In this document: one piece after another, positions 12,601-27,600 of the stretch
How positions within the stretch are numbered: the first letter of the stretch is position 1
How the letters are laid out: each line of letters starts with the position of its first letter
Source of the DNA: Kryptolebias marmoratus
Lineage: Eukaryota; Chordata; Actinopteri; Cyprinodontiformes; Rivulidae
Length of the DNA: 64,000 nt
NCBI RefSeq assembly: GCF_001649575.2
Contig: NC_051443.1
Location: forward strand, 6,052,644-6,116,643
Direction of reading: 5' to 3'
Made by a program: the position numbers and the translations under genes
Notes under the pieces: model-generated
Seen by the model: only the letters and a program-made list of their open reading frames with translations
Told to the model about the DNA's origin: nothing
Databases searched by the model: none

Positions 12601-15600
12601 CTAGACCTATGACTTAAAGTGATAGTTCATTTACTTTTGAAGATGGCTTCTGTGGAAAGGTTATGAACAACTAGTATCTTAGTTGTTGTAGACAGTGCGG
12701 TGGCTGAAAACTGCAAATAATACTAAAGCCTTATTTAATTTGAACAACAGTTCCTTTATTTTATTTATCCAGTGTTCCAGAGAAACCTTGGTTAGACTTA
12801 GAATGCCTACCACTGTTTGACGACAGGTTCAACTGTGACGTCTATATCCGTCTCAGAATGTGATGTTTTGTCTACCACTTAGAGATAACTCCAAAGTACA
12901 AGTATGATTGTTGTCACTCTCTTAGAGAGAGGTCCTCATTGCAAGGAAGACTGTCCGAACCATGTGAAACTAGAGTGGTCCAAATATATTATCTCCAGCT
13001 GTCAATGTTTGAGTCTTTTGTTTAATTATTAAGAAAATACCTCACAAAATTAATGGCAAAGCCAGCCACGCTCGGTTGCGGTTGAATCACTCCTTTTTTC
13101 CATGCTCTTTGTCACCAAAGACCCAAGGGATCTCGATAAAAGGTAGTGAAGTTTTTGGGGGTTTTTTGTAATTGGGGTGCTTAGAGAGACAGCACACAAA
13201 AGATAGAGAAAACCTTTCCAAGTAAAAAAATTCTATTTATAGTTATTTGACTCAAAGCTGTGAGCTGTAAAACTTCATTTGGGCATGCACAAAGCAGCTG
13301 CTCAGACTTCAGTCAAATTATAAACTGAACAATCTTTTAAACAAATTGGGCAAACTTCCTTGTCTAAATTGGGATGCGACTACATTTACTGAATGAACTC
13401 AGTCAATGTTAATGTTAGTTTTATGGTATGTAGCTGTGAAATGAAATATTTTGCAGAATTATTGTCTGAAGTGTGAATGCCCATGGAAAATGACAGCAAG
13501 ACGATAGCGCTAGTAGCAGCTGGAGAATAAGCCTAGAGAAATAAAACAGCTAGCTAGCAGACAGTGCCAGTGTTGGCCGATTAAACTTTGAAGTAACCCA
13601 GTTTGTGAAACAGAGTTTAATTTTGACCAGACTGACAAGCTTACAACTAACTGTTTTTAACCTATAGAATCTCACTTTAAAAAAGTTTGAATTGTCCCTT
13701 TAATAAATAAGATACAATAAAGTGTGTGTGGCAGGTGGGTTACCTGCATGTTTTCAGTAGCATCTCCAAGCAGGCCTCCGAACGTGATGGCGTTAGTGAC
13801 GGTGCCCAGATAGATGAACAAGATGGCGGACAGAGACTGGATATGCAGAGCATCATAGAAGTCACTGGCGAAAAACGGCAGTTTCCTCTTCACATCCAGG
13901 ACGAGACCCCCACAAAATCTAAAGACAGATTCATTCAAGTAAGTTCAGAACTTGTTCATGTTAATGTCCAATTTAAACATAATGGGGGTGCCTGATGTGC
14001 ACAAGCTGTGAAAAAAAAAAATTCAGAAACATTTCTGTGAAAAAGAGGATAAAAGAAAAGAATAGTGTTAATCAACCATTAAAGTACTTCCATTGCTTGC
14101 ACTTTTTTGTGGAATATTTCTTCCCTTGAAGCTGCAGATCTTCACTAATAACTCTCAGATACAATCAGGATTATAAACATGAGGATAATACCTTCATCTG
14201 CAAAGCTCACATGAGCTTAAAGTCACATTTAAAAAAGCCCCCTACTTTTTTTTTTTTTAATCTGATGTTTCAGAGGATGATTTTGTGACTTATTCCATCA
14301 CATCTTAAATAATTTCTTAAATACTTACTTTCTTGTTCGCTGAAGCTCCTCTCCAACCTGGTGTCCCCCTCCTCCTCCTCCTCCTCCTGCATGGCCCATA
14401 TCATGGGGGGTGTCACCATTCAACTGAGGGGCCTCAAACCCAGAATACATGTTCTTCCTTTGAAAATGAAATAAACGCTCCTTCAGTAAACCAAAGCATG
14501 AAATGAAAACTTGTGTTAAATTTCAGAGTGATTTTGTCTTGTTTAAACCTGTCAGATCAGTTTATATAAATACTGTAGATATTAATTAAACTTATAGCAG
14601 AATCTATCTAGATTATAAAAGTGTGTGACAAATGAAAGCAGAAAAAGTAAACATTTTTATTCACTTGACAGTTAAAAAATGTTCAGCCATTTTTATAAAT
14701 ATACATGTCTATTTGTTTCTCACAGTGGAGTTAGGCTTTATGGGTATATGCTGGCCATTTTGGAGTGGAGTTCTGTAAAAAAGTTATGAGTAATTAATAT
14801 CTCACTTGTTGTAGATAACTTTGAGCAACCTCAACTCAGAGAAATAGTTTCATTTTGCCAGGATTGACGAGCTAACAGCTAGTCTGAGCAGCCAGCTGTA
14901 GCACTTCTTGTACATCCTGAAGCAATTCTCCAAGAATATTATAATAGTTCTGTAGAAATAGTTGTAGAATTTGAAACTAATGACACTATAAGAAGTTTAA
15001 ATGTTAACTTTTGCATTAATTGTTGTGAAACTTTGAAGATTGGGCTTGGTTTAAGATGACAAAATCTGCTTTAATGTGGGTCCATTCAAACAAGCTAATA
15101 TTAACTCGTCATCAAGTCAGAGCGGACAAACCTGCAAAACAGTTTTTGTCATCTTAAAACAACTCATGTTAGTTAAATGATGGTGTGGATTCGAGCAGAC
15201 CTTTTGTCTGAGGAGGGCAGAGATTTGGGTGGTTCTATCCTGATGTCAGGGTCCCACTCCCCAGGAGGCAGGACGATCACTTCATCCAGGAACTCGTCAA
15301 TACCAGCCAGCAGGTCCTTCCTGTCCTTTGCTTTATAAGCGATATCATGGAAAACCTTCAGAAAGATGTAAAATAACCAACCAATTGAGCTATTAATAAT
15401 GCAAAATGTCATGTTTTTATCCAGAATTGTGTATATATATATAACCACCAAGTGTGAAACTACAACATCTTCCAGTCACTTTTTTCCTGGTTCATAAGGT
15501 GCAAAACATCCCTGACTTCAATTTATGCCACAAAATCATCACTACGCAACCAAAAAAATATACATTTCCATACTTTTGCAGTGTGTCGAAATATTGAGCT

Positions 15601-18600
15601 AATGTTTGTGAAGCTCAGGGCTCAAGTTGAGAATACTGCAGATAAACACACGAGGTGATGACTCAGATACACAAACATTCAACAGGACAGACATAGGAAG
15701 GCTGTGGGGGTAAAGTTTAACTCGAGGAAATCCAGAAAAAAAAAACACTTCCTAAAGAGTAGAGTTAGGGCCTGTACAGAAAAAAATGTTAACAGGATCT
15801 CTCAGGTTAAGATTCCTAACACCCATAAATAGAAGTTTTCAAACTATTTAGCCTGAAATGCACATTTGGCTTTGTTTTATTTATTTGAAGAACTATAAAA
15901 GTACTGTAAGTTGTAAGCTGTTAGTTAAACGCTGGTGACAGACTACTGTGGAACTGAACCATTCAGTTCGCCTGCCAGTAGAAATAATTATCTCACTGCA
16001 AGGAAAAACACAGTGATAATTATTGTTAATCTAGTTTAACCAGTCTGAGCATACCAGGGGACTGAGTTTGAAAATTAGCAGCTGTCTAGAGAACATTTGT
16101 ACTGAGCAACAGTGACATTAGCATGTAACATTTGCCATGAATTGTCCTCGTTTTAAATAAAATTCAAATAATTAGTTAAAGGCCTGGCATTCCTTGAAGG
16201 GATGCTCATCACCCACTGCCTTTCATTCCCGGGTTTAAACTATGATGATCTTAAGATGAGGAATGATGGAGGTGAAAATAACATCATGAGTGATCTCATG
16301 TGATCTCATAGATATCATAGATATCATGTGAGATCTAGCAAGATGGGTTAGCAGTCAGAGTATGTGTTAGGGATGACTCTCAGCTACAACCACAACAAAG
16401 TTTTGCTCTATGTCTGCAAATTTAATTGAATTATAGCCATTTTTGTGTTGACTAATGCTGATTAGCTGTGGCAACCACTTTGAATTAGGTTGACTCCAAA
16501 AGTTATTCAGTTTTAGATGTACAACTAATAATAAATTTTGACTGTTTTAGTAAAATCCAACCAAGTAGTTCATGAGATATTTTCGTAACAGACAGACAAA
16601 CAAATAGTGTTCAAAAATATATTTACAGTAGGTGAGAAAATAATTATTCAGAACTTTTTCCACATAACCCTACTTAAAAAGATTTGAACAGAAAAATGGG
16701 TTCTTTAAACTATTTTTAAGTAAAACTGTTCAAAGGTATACAAATAAATAGGATTTTTTTTAAAAACACTTTGGTATGTAGTGTTTTGCCTTAAACTGGG
16801 GTACTATTTAGAAAGTTCTATCCCGTTAGTTTTAGCATTGTCATGTTTTAGCTTATTTAGCCTTCCTGTACATTTCGTTTAGTTTATCTTAGCTCATACT
16901 TTAGATATTGTTAGATTCCTAATTGTTGTTTAGTTAAGCCTTAACTTTATCATGATTTTTTTTAGATTATTTAGCTACTGTTTTGACTGTCTCAGCACAT
17001 GCTTAGATATGTCTGGTTTCGTGATTTTATTTAGATTATCCTATATTTCATTTAGATTATACATGATTCATTTAGATTATACATGATTGATGTGTTTTTC
17101 TTTTTTGTGTTTCATTCTGTTTTTGTTTCTGTTGTAAAGCGCTTTGGATCGCCTTGTTGCTGAAAAGTGCTATATAAATAAATCTCACTTCACTTCACTT
17201 CACTTCACTTAAAGGATAAGCTCTAATGCATTATAACAGTGAAAATTGAAACAAATCTTTTATTCTGATACATATGTTTAAAAAAAAATAGGATCACAAT
17301 TTTTTTTAAGTGGAAACAATAAATCTCTGCAGCTAATAATAAACTTTTAAGACATTTGTGCCTCCCAGCAAAATCAGGCCCATTTCATCTCAGGAGAAAT
17401 TGGTCAGTTAACTGAACGAACCAAACGTCTCATCATGAAAACCACGTACCTCATCTGACATCAGGGTTGCGATGGCTCTTCCAATCTCACGGTAAGACTT
17501 TGATTTTCCTTTAGGACCCAACAGCACAAAAAGAAATCTAAACAACAAACAGATAAAGAGATGTAGAAAGTTTATTTTTCACAAGTATGTTAAACAGTTG
17601 TTTTAGTCAGGAACAGGTTGTTTTTTTTCCAGCTGAGTACCTTGTGGGCACGGGGACTTCAGTAAGCGCCCCCAGCATAACGGCCTGCTGCAGACGGACA
17701 AAAGCCACAAAGGGGGTTTCCAGGAAGTCCACCTCTCCAACGAGGACATTTGATGCCTCAGCGTCACGGGGCAACTTTTTCATGAACTTATTTTTCAGCT
17801 GTTGAGAGGAAAAGAAAGTGTTTTTACTTTTTATAAACTCATAGAAACAGGTAGAGCCTGCCCTTTCCTTCAATTATGTAGCAAAAGTACCATGACTTTA
17901 TGCCATCTGATAAACCCATTTTACTACAGTATATATCCAAAGTCTACATTCTGTACAAGCTGGACTTGGCAAAAGAACAAACACAAAAACGCCGATGGGT
18001 CACAGTATTACAATCACTCAAAGGTGTAGCTAATAATGCAGACATTGTGCATAGGGGAAAATCTTGACTCCTGGCATTTACTCGGAAGTTACTTTGACAC
18101 ACCGAACCCTCCTCAAAGGTTGATGAAAACCACTCCCAATGGCAACAAGAATTATTCATTAAAAGACGATAACAGAATCCGGTATAACGAAAAAAATGAT
18201 CAGGAACAACTCATGGAACAAGATGCTCTGAGGATTACAGGATCATTTATGAACTTGATTAAAGCAGAGGCTTTCAGCACTATATTAAAAATTGACTTTG
18301 GTGGTAAAAATTATTGGTGTAAACTGTTGATTTAAAGAAAAAATCCCATGTAAGTAGATGATCAACTAAAGTGTTGATCTAAAATACAAAAGATCAAAGT
18401 ATTTTGACAAATCTAAAGTTTCCTTTAAGTGATGTTCTATCAAATAAACATTAATAGTTTGTACCTTATCAGCTATGACACTGGTCAAAGAGCACAGATT
18501 ACTGAGAAAGATGCAAAAGTCTTCATCCAGGCTAGCCAATAATATGTTTTCTTTACTCAAAAACAACATACTGGTGTGAAAGAACACTTCATTAATTAAT

Positions 18601-21600
18601 TAATAAACCTCTACACATCTGCACAGCACCATTTGTTTAGTTTATTCCAGTTTTCCTACCCGAACAACATCTGTGTTATTACTCAGATGTTTGAGGGCTG
18701 GACACAGACCTTTATGAGTCGATGGTGTCGAGGCTGCTGAATGTATAACACAGTAACACGAATGTTGAGAAAACATCAACAAACTAAACAAGGGATGCAT
18801 GCAATGGTGAAGAGCTTTAATATCAGCTAATGCAGTGTTCTTTCACATCAAAGCAACAACACTTTTTAAGAGGTTATATAAAACAGGCCCTTGTTTGGCT
18901 AACCATTAGCTTAGCGTGGAAAAAGACTTCTGTTTTCTTCATACTCTTTGCTCTACGGCTGATGTCATGGCTGATAAGGTGCTAACTATTATTAGCTATT
19001 TGACGGAACATCACTTCAAAAATCACCAGACTACCCTTGTAAATGTTGTTACAGTTTAACGGCACAGCTTTTATCTCACGCAGTCTGTCACACTTCAGCA
19101 GTCCACAGTTACTCCATCTTGAGCCGTGACACGGAGAGTGACAGCGCGCAAACATTCGACAACAGAAACTCACACAACAGAGACAGAGAACTTTTGTTGC
19201 TCCAAGCGGAAGAAATCCCTGTGAGTTTCACACACAAGGCAACAGGCAGCCCTGCAGAGCAGAGACCACAGCAGCTCTCCTGTAATTAAAAAAACAAACT
19301 AAGCATTGACACATTACCTGGTCCTTCTCTGGTTTGTCAGAGAAATCACCCAGGCTGTTGGAAGTCAGGTTACGGTGGGAAGTAGTTGGACTCCCTGTGC
19401 AGAGGGGATAAATTGGTTAATTGAAAGAGTAAATATGACTTTTTTATTAGAAGAAAGGTAAGTAAGATAAAAGAAAAGCCAGGAGGAAAGTATATTAAAA
19501 GAGGCAGAAGCATCAGCTAAAAGTGGCAAGACTTGAGCTTTAAGGCTAATGCCAGATGGGCATTCATTTAGGGGCAAGACTTTACTCAGAAGATCCATCT
19601 GAATGGCCTTCACCACAGGAAGTGGGGGACTCATAGAAGCAGTACATGGTGGAGAATGACCCACAGAGATGTTCTGATGGGCCGTACCAAAGATCAGGTA
19701 TTATATTAGTCCATGAATAAAAAAGATTTATTAACGTAAACAGGCAAAAAAAAAGGGTGGTGGGAGGTGGGGGTTGGGGGCGGTAAGAGGCCTGAAAGGT
19801 TGAGAAAAACTGATTTAGTCCCTCCAGAGAAAGGAGAGCGGGATATGTAGTCATCTCACATCTGCTGCAGAAAGATGCTGCTCATGAAATTACTCACAGA
19901 TGTGTAAACTATGGAGCTTAGTTCGATGCAGTAGATTTCATCATCGCTGTTATGTTGGAGCACACTTTACACCAATTCAGCTTTCTGTTGCCAAACAAAT
20001 ATTTAGCTAAGAACACAAGACTGTTTCCACATCTGCTTCAGATGGAGAGCTGAATAAGTAAAATTATTATTATAATTATTATTATTATTATTTGGCCATT
20101 ATTCTCCCGTTTCAGTCACTATTTTTGATTCACTGCTCCTCCTGCAGTTTTTAAAATACCCATACAAAACATTTATTAAAACATGCAGTTTGATACTGGG
20201 AATACTGTGCTTTCACTTTTGGTAGCACTACATCTTACAACATAAATCAATTAAAATTAAAAAAGGAAATTCCTGGTAAACAACAATGGGATTTTGGTAA
20301 AACGAGTGAAAAACCACAGCCATATTTGGAGCTCTATGGCTCAGATGTACTTCACAGTAGAAACATCATCCAAAGCTTAAACAGGTCACAGAAAATTGGG
20401 CTTTATATGTCTGAACTGGTATTTTGACATCTTTAGTGGTTTTTACACAATCACAGTGTAAGTTTTATGATTTTAACCACATAATGTTTAATTTGGAGTG
20501 TAATCAGATCACACACTAACGTTTGAGCTGACTAAACCTTAAAGACTTTGGTAACTATTGATTTGCAGTAAATGTGCACTTTTTAGATAGTTTTTACATC
20601 AAAACATAGGTATTTCTATCTTTTTTTCACCCGGTGCATCAGTCGGACTTGGGGCTTTCTCCCAAAGCTCTGTGTACATACACCCAAACTTTTATTGACT
20701 TCCACTGTATCTGAGCTCTCAACGTTCTCTTCAAAACTGTAAGTGAAGGGTCTTCTTTTTGTTGCATCTCCTACATACTCTTCTGTAGACACAAAATTTA
20801 ACACATATGTCCACCAGACGTTTCTGCTGCTCACAGTTCAAGAATGTCCTTGATATGATTTATAGCTTTTTGCACAACTGTTTGAAGCTCAGTTTCTACT
20901 CTGTGTTTGTCTGCACTGTGTGCTGCCTCTTGCCTTTCTGCTCCCCATAAAGGTAGCAATCGCCACGACAACCACTGACTCAGCAAATTCTGACTCAGTG
21001 GATCTTTTATCTATTTATTATTTAAGGAAAATGGAATAAAGGTCTCTACAAATTTAGTATTTAAAGTCCCCCAAAAAGACATTTAAAAAGGCAAACAGGA
21101 AGAGGTTTTACCCTGAAGTTTTAAAATATAAATCTGTCTTTGTTATAACTTAGATTATTACAAAAATAAGCAACAGAATACTATTGGGTTTTATAAAAGA
21201 CAGGTATTGGCATTACACGTACTAGCAACCCTTCAAAATTTCTGCAGAAATGTTTGAGTTCAGTACTACTTTTCTTTTTTCTCCCTCTAACATATGTTAG
21301 TTTTTTTGAAAGAAAATATCTTAACAATTTTAAACCGGAGGGCAGTGACCTCACTTACAGAGGTATCCAGTGCTGGAGCTCCTCCTGACCTCACATGATT
21401 TCAGCGAGTCTCGTGGAGTTAAAAAAGGCAAAGAGGGCTCGAGGGAGTAGCATGCTGCAAGACCCCCGATGCAGGAAGTCAGAGACAGCGCAAACCACAA
21501 GAGGAAAAGGGGAAAAAACAGGAAAAGAACAAAAAAGAAGACAAGTGAAAGGTTGCATGAGAAAATACACAAGTCTGGAACAGAAGTTGGTGTCAGAGAG

Positions 21601-24600
21601 GAAATAAACAAAAAGTTGAAAAAAAGCGGAAAGTGAAGGTACAAAACAATTAAAGCTGTAAGTTTTTATACTACCGTTTTCCGGGCTTGAGAACAGCCTA
21701 CTTGCGCTGGAAACACTCTTGCCAATATCAGCAAGAGAACGTAAGTTGGACTTCTTGGTCTGGTGGCGATGCTTTCTTAGCAGAGTATACATAACCTTCT
21801 CCTTCAGGTCTGCCTTTAACTGTCCGTTTTCAATCTGGCTGTCAGTGATCATCTCTGTTAAAAATAGCCAATAAAGATCAAGACAGCGTCGTTCTCTGAT
21901 TCTTTGAAATCTTTGACCCTGTTTTGGAGCCCACTTACCAACAACCTGAGGCAGCGTGGAGGCCTCCATGTCCAGCATGATCGTGCCCTTCTCGATGCAT
22001 GATTTGAGCTCCATCAAGCTGTGCAAGGACAGCGTGGCAACGTGAGGCTTACTCCAACGTTCGCCACCCTTCTCCACCTTCTCCTCAAACTTGATCCATC
22101 TAGACGGAGGATGAAGAAGACACGGGCGCAGAGAAAAGGTTACATTTGTTTGGGCAATACAAAAAAAGCAACAGGCTTAATTCTTTTATCAACAAAGCAA
22201 ACGCAAAGCATTTAGAATTAGTCACAGTTCACAAGAATAAGGGATGCACGACAGCATGGAAATAAAAAATCACTGGATTTGAAAAAGATCAAGCTGGCAC
22301 CAGCGTGTCGTCTGTCTTCTGCAGCGTTCAGACCACACATGGTTCAGTGGAAGAAACAGGACTTTGTTGCCTCCTGGGATTAGCCTTGTCCCGAAGGTAA
22401 AACTCATGGACAAGGATTCTTTTTAATAATAACGCGTCACATGTCACAGCTACAAAGAGCCATTCTCCTGAGTCCCGAGGATGGGGTTTCCTCTGAGGAT
22501 AGAGTATCCCTTTGGCTGAGCTCCACACGCCTGTGATCTGCTGTCTCGCTGGGACAGGGGACACAGTCCACTTTAAGGAGTTCATTAACATCCACTCCCA
22601 TGTGACCCCAGTTTTCCAAAACTGGCCAAAAATAATTACAAGAACTGAAGAAGAATGTTCTTTGGACTTAAACTTTACTCAATATTTGAGCCTTTTAACA
22701 AATTCCTCCTAATGTGTTCCAAAGCAACTGCAACAGTAAGTCCTGGTCTGGTCATGTGAAGGTTTCTGCCTTTTCCTGATCTCATAGGGGAGGTAGAACA
22801 AATCCCAATCAGATAAGAGTATACTGGGAGTATGCTGGAAGTTCATTGGAGTATGGCCTATTTCCTTTCAGTCTTGAACTATGATCAGATTGTGTTCCAA
22901 GTTTCAGGGCTGTGAAGCAGGAAATTTCCGACCCAACTGGTTGCTCGTTTTTTTTACCTAGGGTTACCCCCTCTTATGGGACATCTGGCTCAGTGACTCA
23001 CCTGGCTGTCTCCTTCCACTCCATCTCCTGCCCGTCCACGGACAGAAGCTCATCCAGCTCGGTGAAGAGCTGAGGAGGTGGTGGGCCGTCATCCTCCTCT
23101 CCGAGGATGAACCGAATCCTCTCAGCAGGAGAAACTGCAGGGAGAAACAAGAACACCAATGACCATCTAGAATCAGTTTATGGTTTTCAAGATACAAAAG
23201 CCATCCAAAGGTTCTAGCTTTGAAAAATTTATATTAGTGCTACACTCTAAAAATTGTAATGATGTTACTCTGTTCTTTAAATCAGATAAAATGCAAGATT
23301 AAGATCAAGATTAAAAAACAAGAAAGTGAACATTACTGCCTTGGACACAAGCTCCAGTGTCCAAGGCTGAACTTCTCTCCAAAAATATATTTCATCTGTC
23401 AGTAGAATACATACACAACACATTCTTAAAGTAGATGCATCTCATGAAAACATTTTCAACGTGTATTCAAAATTTCATGCTCATTTTCATCGTGAAAGAG
23501 CTTGGGTCCAATTCTTAACTGGTTTTGACAAATACAGGATAAGAGATGGACAATTTTTGTGTCCCTTCATGATTTTTATTAAGAAAGATTGTCTCGTGGT
23601 GTACCTCAAGTTTCAATTCCTGGTTCAGTTTTATTTAGTTTTTATCTGCTTCCTCTTGTGCATGTCAATCAGAAACATAATGTAATATATTATAATTGGT
23701 AGAAAAAAAAAGATCTTTAGTTGTACATTTCCTTACTTTCGGATGATGTAGACATTTTGAACTAATTTATACAATGTATTAATTATATTTATGTTTGGAT
23801 CATATCTTCTTACATCTAATAAAGTCACATTAAAATAAAGTCACATTAATCATGACAAACTGGTATTTTATCATTTGAGAAATATTTTAAGAAGTTCCTA
23901 TCAAACTCCAATTCTAAAAAAAAAAGATAAGAATTATTCTTGCATTTGTTACAAGTAGGTTGATCAATTGTAAAGCTGTTTTACAGGTCTCCTAAAATGT
24001 TTAACCAACATAAACAATCCTATTCACATTTATATGAATATGGGTTTGTACTGTAAATCTTTCAGGCAATGTTCGTTTGTTTGCCTGTTAGCAAAATATC
24101 TCTTGAACTTCTTGATGGATTTTAATGAAACTGACAAAATAATCATTGGGTATAAATCTACAGTTGATTAACTTTTAAAAATTAAAGCTGAATGTTAAAA
24201 CTAATTAATATTAGCAAACCTAAAACTGGATGTAACAGTCAATTTTAAAGATACTGACCTACAATTTGGTGTGGTAGTTGCTGAGAGTCATTTCCAACCC
24301 GTGTGTGAGATTGTGCATAATGTCATTACCAAGATTTGCTAAAAACGACCATAACTGTCATTTTTCAACATCAAAAGATCATCTTAGTTTAAAACATTGG
24401 CATAAAAGGTGGTGAGTATTACTTCAACAAAATAAATAGACATTTATTTTTGATTGCATTTTGAATTTTTATACAGAAACCAATAAAAACAAAACAGAAC
24501 AAAAAGTTAACTACCGCTTTATAAGCTATAATCAATAGCAATGATGAATAAAAAGGAAATAATCTCTGGTTAATGTTTTATATGCAATTATGTCAAAGTA

Positions 24601-27600
24601 CGTTCATGTGCCATAAAAGAAATTGCACCTATCTAAACTGCACAGGGTGTGTCAGGTAAAAACCTTTGATAGTCATGATTACTGTAAGACAAATGATAAA
24701 GAGTTGTTTGCTTGTAGCAACATTCTACATGTTAGAAGATCCTTCAACAAACTGTGAGACAACATGGTGAAAACATGATACCCAAAGAGTAGTTTGTTCG
24801 CCATTAATAAATTAAAATTTTAAAAACAGAGCTTAAAGCCATGCTTCGGACTACAGCCTGAAAATTAAACTGCAAAAGAATCAGTCAGCAGGAAAATGAT
24901 TCCAGACACACATTAAAAGCCAAGAAGGGAAATGTCCTAAAAGAAGGAAATAGAGAGCTCTGGAATGTTCAAGTCAAAGGCCAGATTTGGATCCAGATTT
25001 AAATTTGCCCTTTGACCCCTCCGGCATTCGAAATGGGCTCTACGTGCATCCAGCAACTGAAGGAATTTTGTAGCGGTGGGTGGCCAAAAGTTTGTGCAAG
25101 GTGATGCCAGAGAGAGGGATGTCACATACTGTACGTTCCCCAACGAACAACAAAATCTGTTGGCATATAGTATTTGCAGACTCTACAGATGGCAAAAAAC
25201 TCATTGTTGATGATGTGTCACTGTTTTCAGAGCACAATGTCTTCTTGTTGAAATATATCCAAAAATTTTCCACTTTGCTACGAAACTCTACAAATAAATA
25301 CACACACCAGGAAGGTATAAAGCAGCTTCTTTATGGGCAGTAACATGACTCAATGAAAACAAAAGCAATCACGAGAAAAAACAGTTTCCTTCCTTCTGAG
25401 AAAGATTTGAATCAGAAGATCATAATACGAATTTGCATTAAAAAATAATCCAAGTGCTCTTTCTTGTAGGAAAGGTTAAGACATGTTCAAAACAACAGTC
25501 ACCCAATGAGAAAGCATGTCTTGTTTTCTTTTAATTAATGAGTTAATTGTAGGAGGAAATACTTGTTCCTGTCAAAACTACGAGGTCAAAATTGTGCAAC
25601 TGTGTTCGGTAAGGAGGAAGACACAAGAAGCTATTTGTGTTACATACAAATCAGGGCTCTGCCTTTGCAACGTAACAGTGCGTGTAACCTTCTAATCCTG
25701 AAAAAGTGCACAAGGGCTTAATTTAGGGTGGTTGTTTTTAAACCAGTACAGTTGGAGCTAAACTTAAGCTAAGTTAAGGAGAAGATCAGTGAAGTGGAGA
25801 AAGCTTTAGAGGGTCATCTCATACACCGGCATCTTTCTGCACAGTCCACACATCCAACTGGACACATATGACAACCTTGGAATTTCTCTGGTGTCCTTTT
25901 ACGAATATGCCAACTTGCAAAAAAATGTGTGCACTCTATGACACCATATGTTGTACACAGAGCCATCCAACGTCTCCGAACTCCACTCCGGTGTTATCAT
26001 TGAAAACCTGACCTCTGTTGTGGTTGCACACAACCTTTGAGTGGACAGCTCCAAGGGTTTCTCACAATCAACAGGATTACAGGGATTTAGATAAAAGCCA
26101 AAACAGCAGAAAATCCAACAAGTGGAGGACTGTATGCAGTGTCAACTGGTATTTGTGTTTCCAGTTTTCACTTCTGTCTTTTTTGAACCACATCACATTT
26201 GACGGAAGCGAGCTTTGTGTTCATGTCCTGCCTCAGCATCTTCTTCTCTCACATTCTGACATTTCAACACATCGTGCTTTCAGAAGACTATACACATCAT
26301 TGAAACACACACACTGATATACATCTTATGAAGTGGGGACTAACAAAAAAAGTCAGGAGAGAAAAAGGGAAAAAGTCAAGTTCATTTGTTCCCCCACATA
26401 GGGTCAGCCAGTTGGTTCACCGCTAAACAGCAAGAAAAATGTTTATTCCCATCATAGATAATAATTTACAAGGGTCTACCCTCAAATTCAACCTTACACC
26501 ACTATTTACACCCCTGACTTCCAAAAGAGATACTGTCTGATAGGAGAGAGGCAGTGTGTTTGTGTGTGTGTGTTTAAAAGGAGGCATTTAGTGTTTTGTT
26601 TTAATGTCTTCTCTGTTTAGTTTAGTTCCACTTGTGTCTCGACGCCTGCTGGTTTACAGTCTGATATCGATTCAACGGATCAACGACCAGCAACAGTGTT
26701 GGCTTTCAGATAAATGTCATGTTTTAATCATACACATACAAAAAAATGTAAAAAAAATAAATAAATCAAGAGAGGGCATTGAAGCATTGAGTTCAAAACA
26801 AACACATTTTTGGATAATTAATTTAAAAAAAAAAAAAAAAAAAAAAGGCCTAAATCAGTTAAAGTAATGTCTAAAGGATGGAGAATGGCTCTCAGGTGGA
26901 AATCCAAACTAATTAAATTAAAAGCCCAACATCCCTTAATGGAATCCATAATGCCTGCCGCCTTTAATGCCAACATTTTAAACTAAGATCCTCCTATATT
27001 GAGAAATAACAAACTTAAAGCTTTTTTGGTTTAACCTTGAAAATCACATGATCAAAGATGTTGCGCAATCTGTAAGTGGTCAAAGTATGTGTTGGGGATG
27101 ACTCACATAGTACTTCTACAAATTTTAGCTCAATATCTGTAAAACTGACTGACTTATAGTCATTTTGGTTTTTTTCTAAAGTTATTTAGCTGTGGTGACC
27201 ATCTTGTATCAGGTTGACTGCAAAGGTTAATCAGTTGTAGATGTACATCCAGTGTAACTATTACTAAATCAGTGTGCATTTCCAATACATTGTCTGCCCA
27301 TTACCTTATGTAAGCAGTTCAAAAGATTAAAAAAAGGTAAAAGACAAAGACACACAAACCCTGCAAGTGTGATTTTGCAGTATTGATAACATTCTGTGGC
27401 CATGTACAAATATTCAAATTCTTTTCACGATAATCAAATCAAGCCTGCGACATCCAGATAGGGGGATTAATGTAAACAAAGCACTTATCACATCAAGGCA
27501 CCTTTGGATGACTAAGCACACAGGCTGGTTTAAACCTGACCATGAGGTGCAACATGGGATTATAGCGTCAGAGAAGAGAGGATTACTCAGGAGTACATCT

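Noticed and set aside
18036..18335. 99-codon plus-strand frame in a slc4a4 intron
   Set aside because: No similarity recognised, no splice context, and ordinary intron composition.
21359..21384. 26-nt version of the slc4a4 cassette, with acceptor GTCAG
   Set aside because: Its length would shift the frame of exon 7; only the 51-nt version keeps phase.
21391..22077. 228-codon minus-strand frame
   Set aside because: It is slc4a4 exons 5 and 6 read through the 84-bp intron and on into the next intron, not a separate gene.
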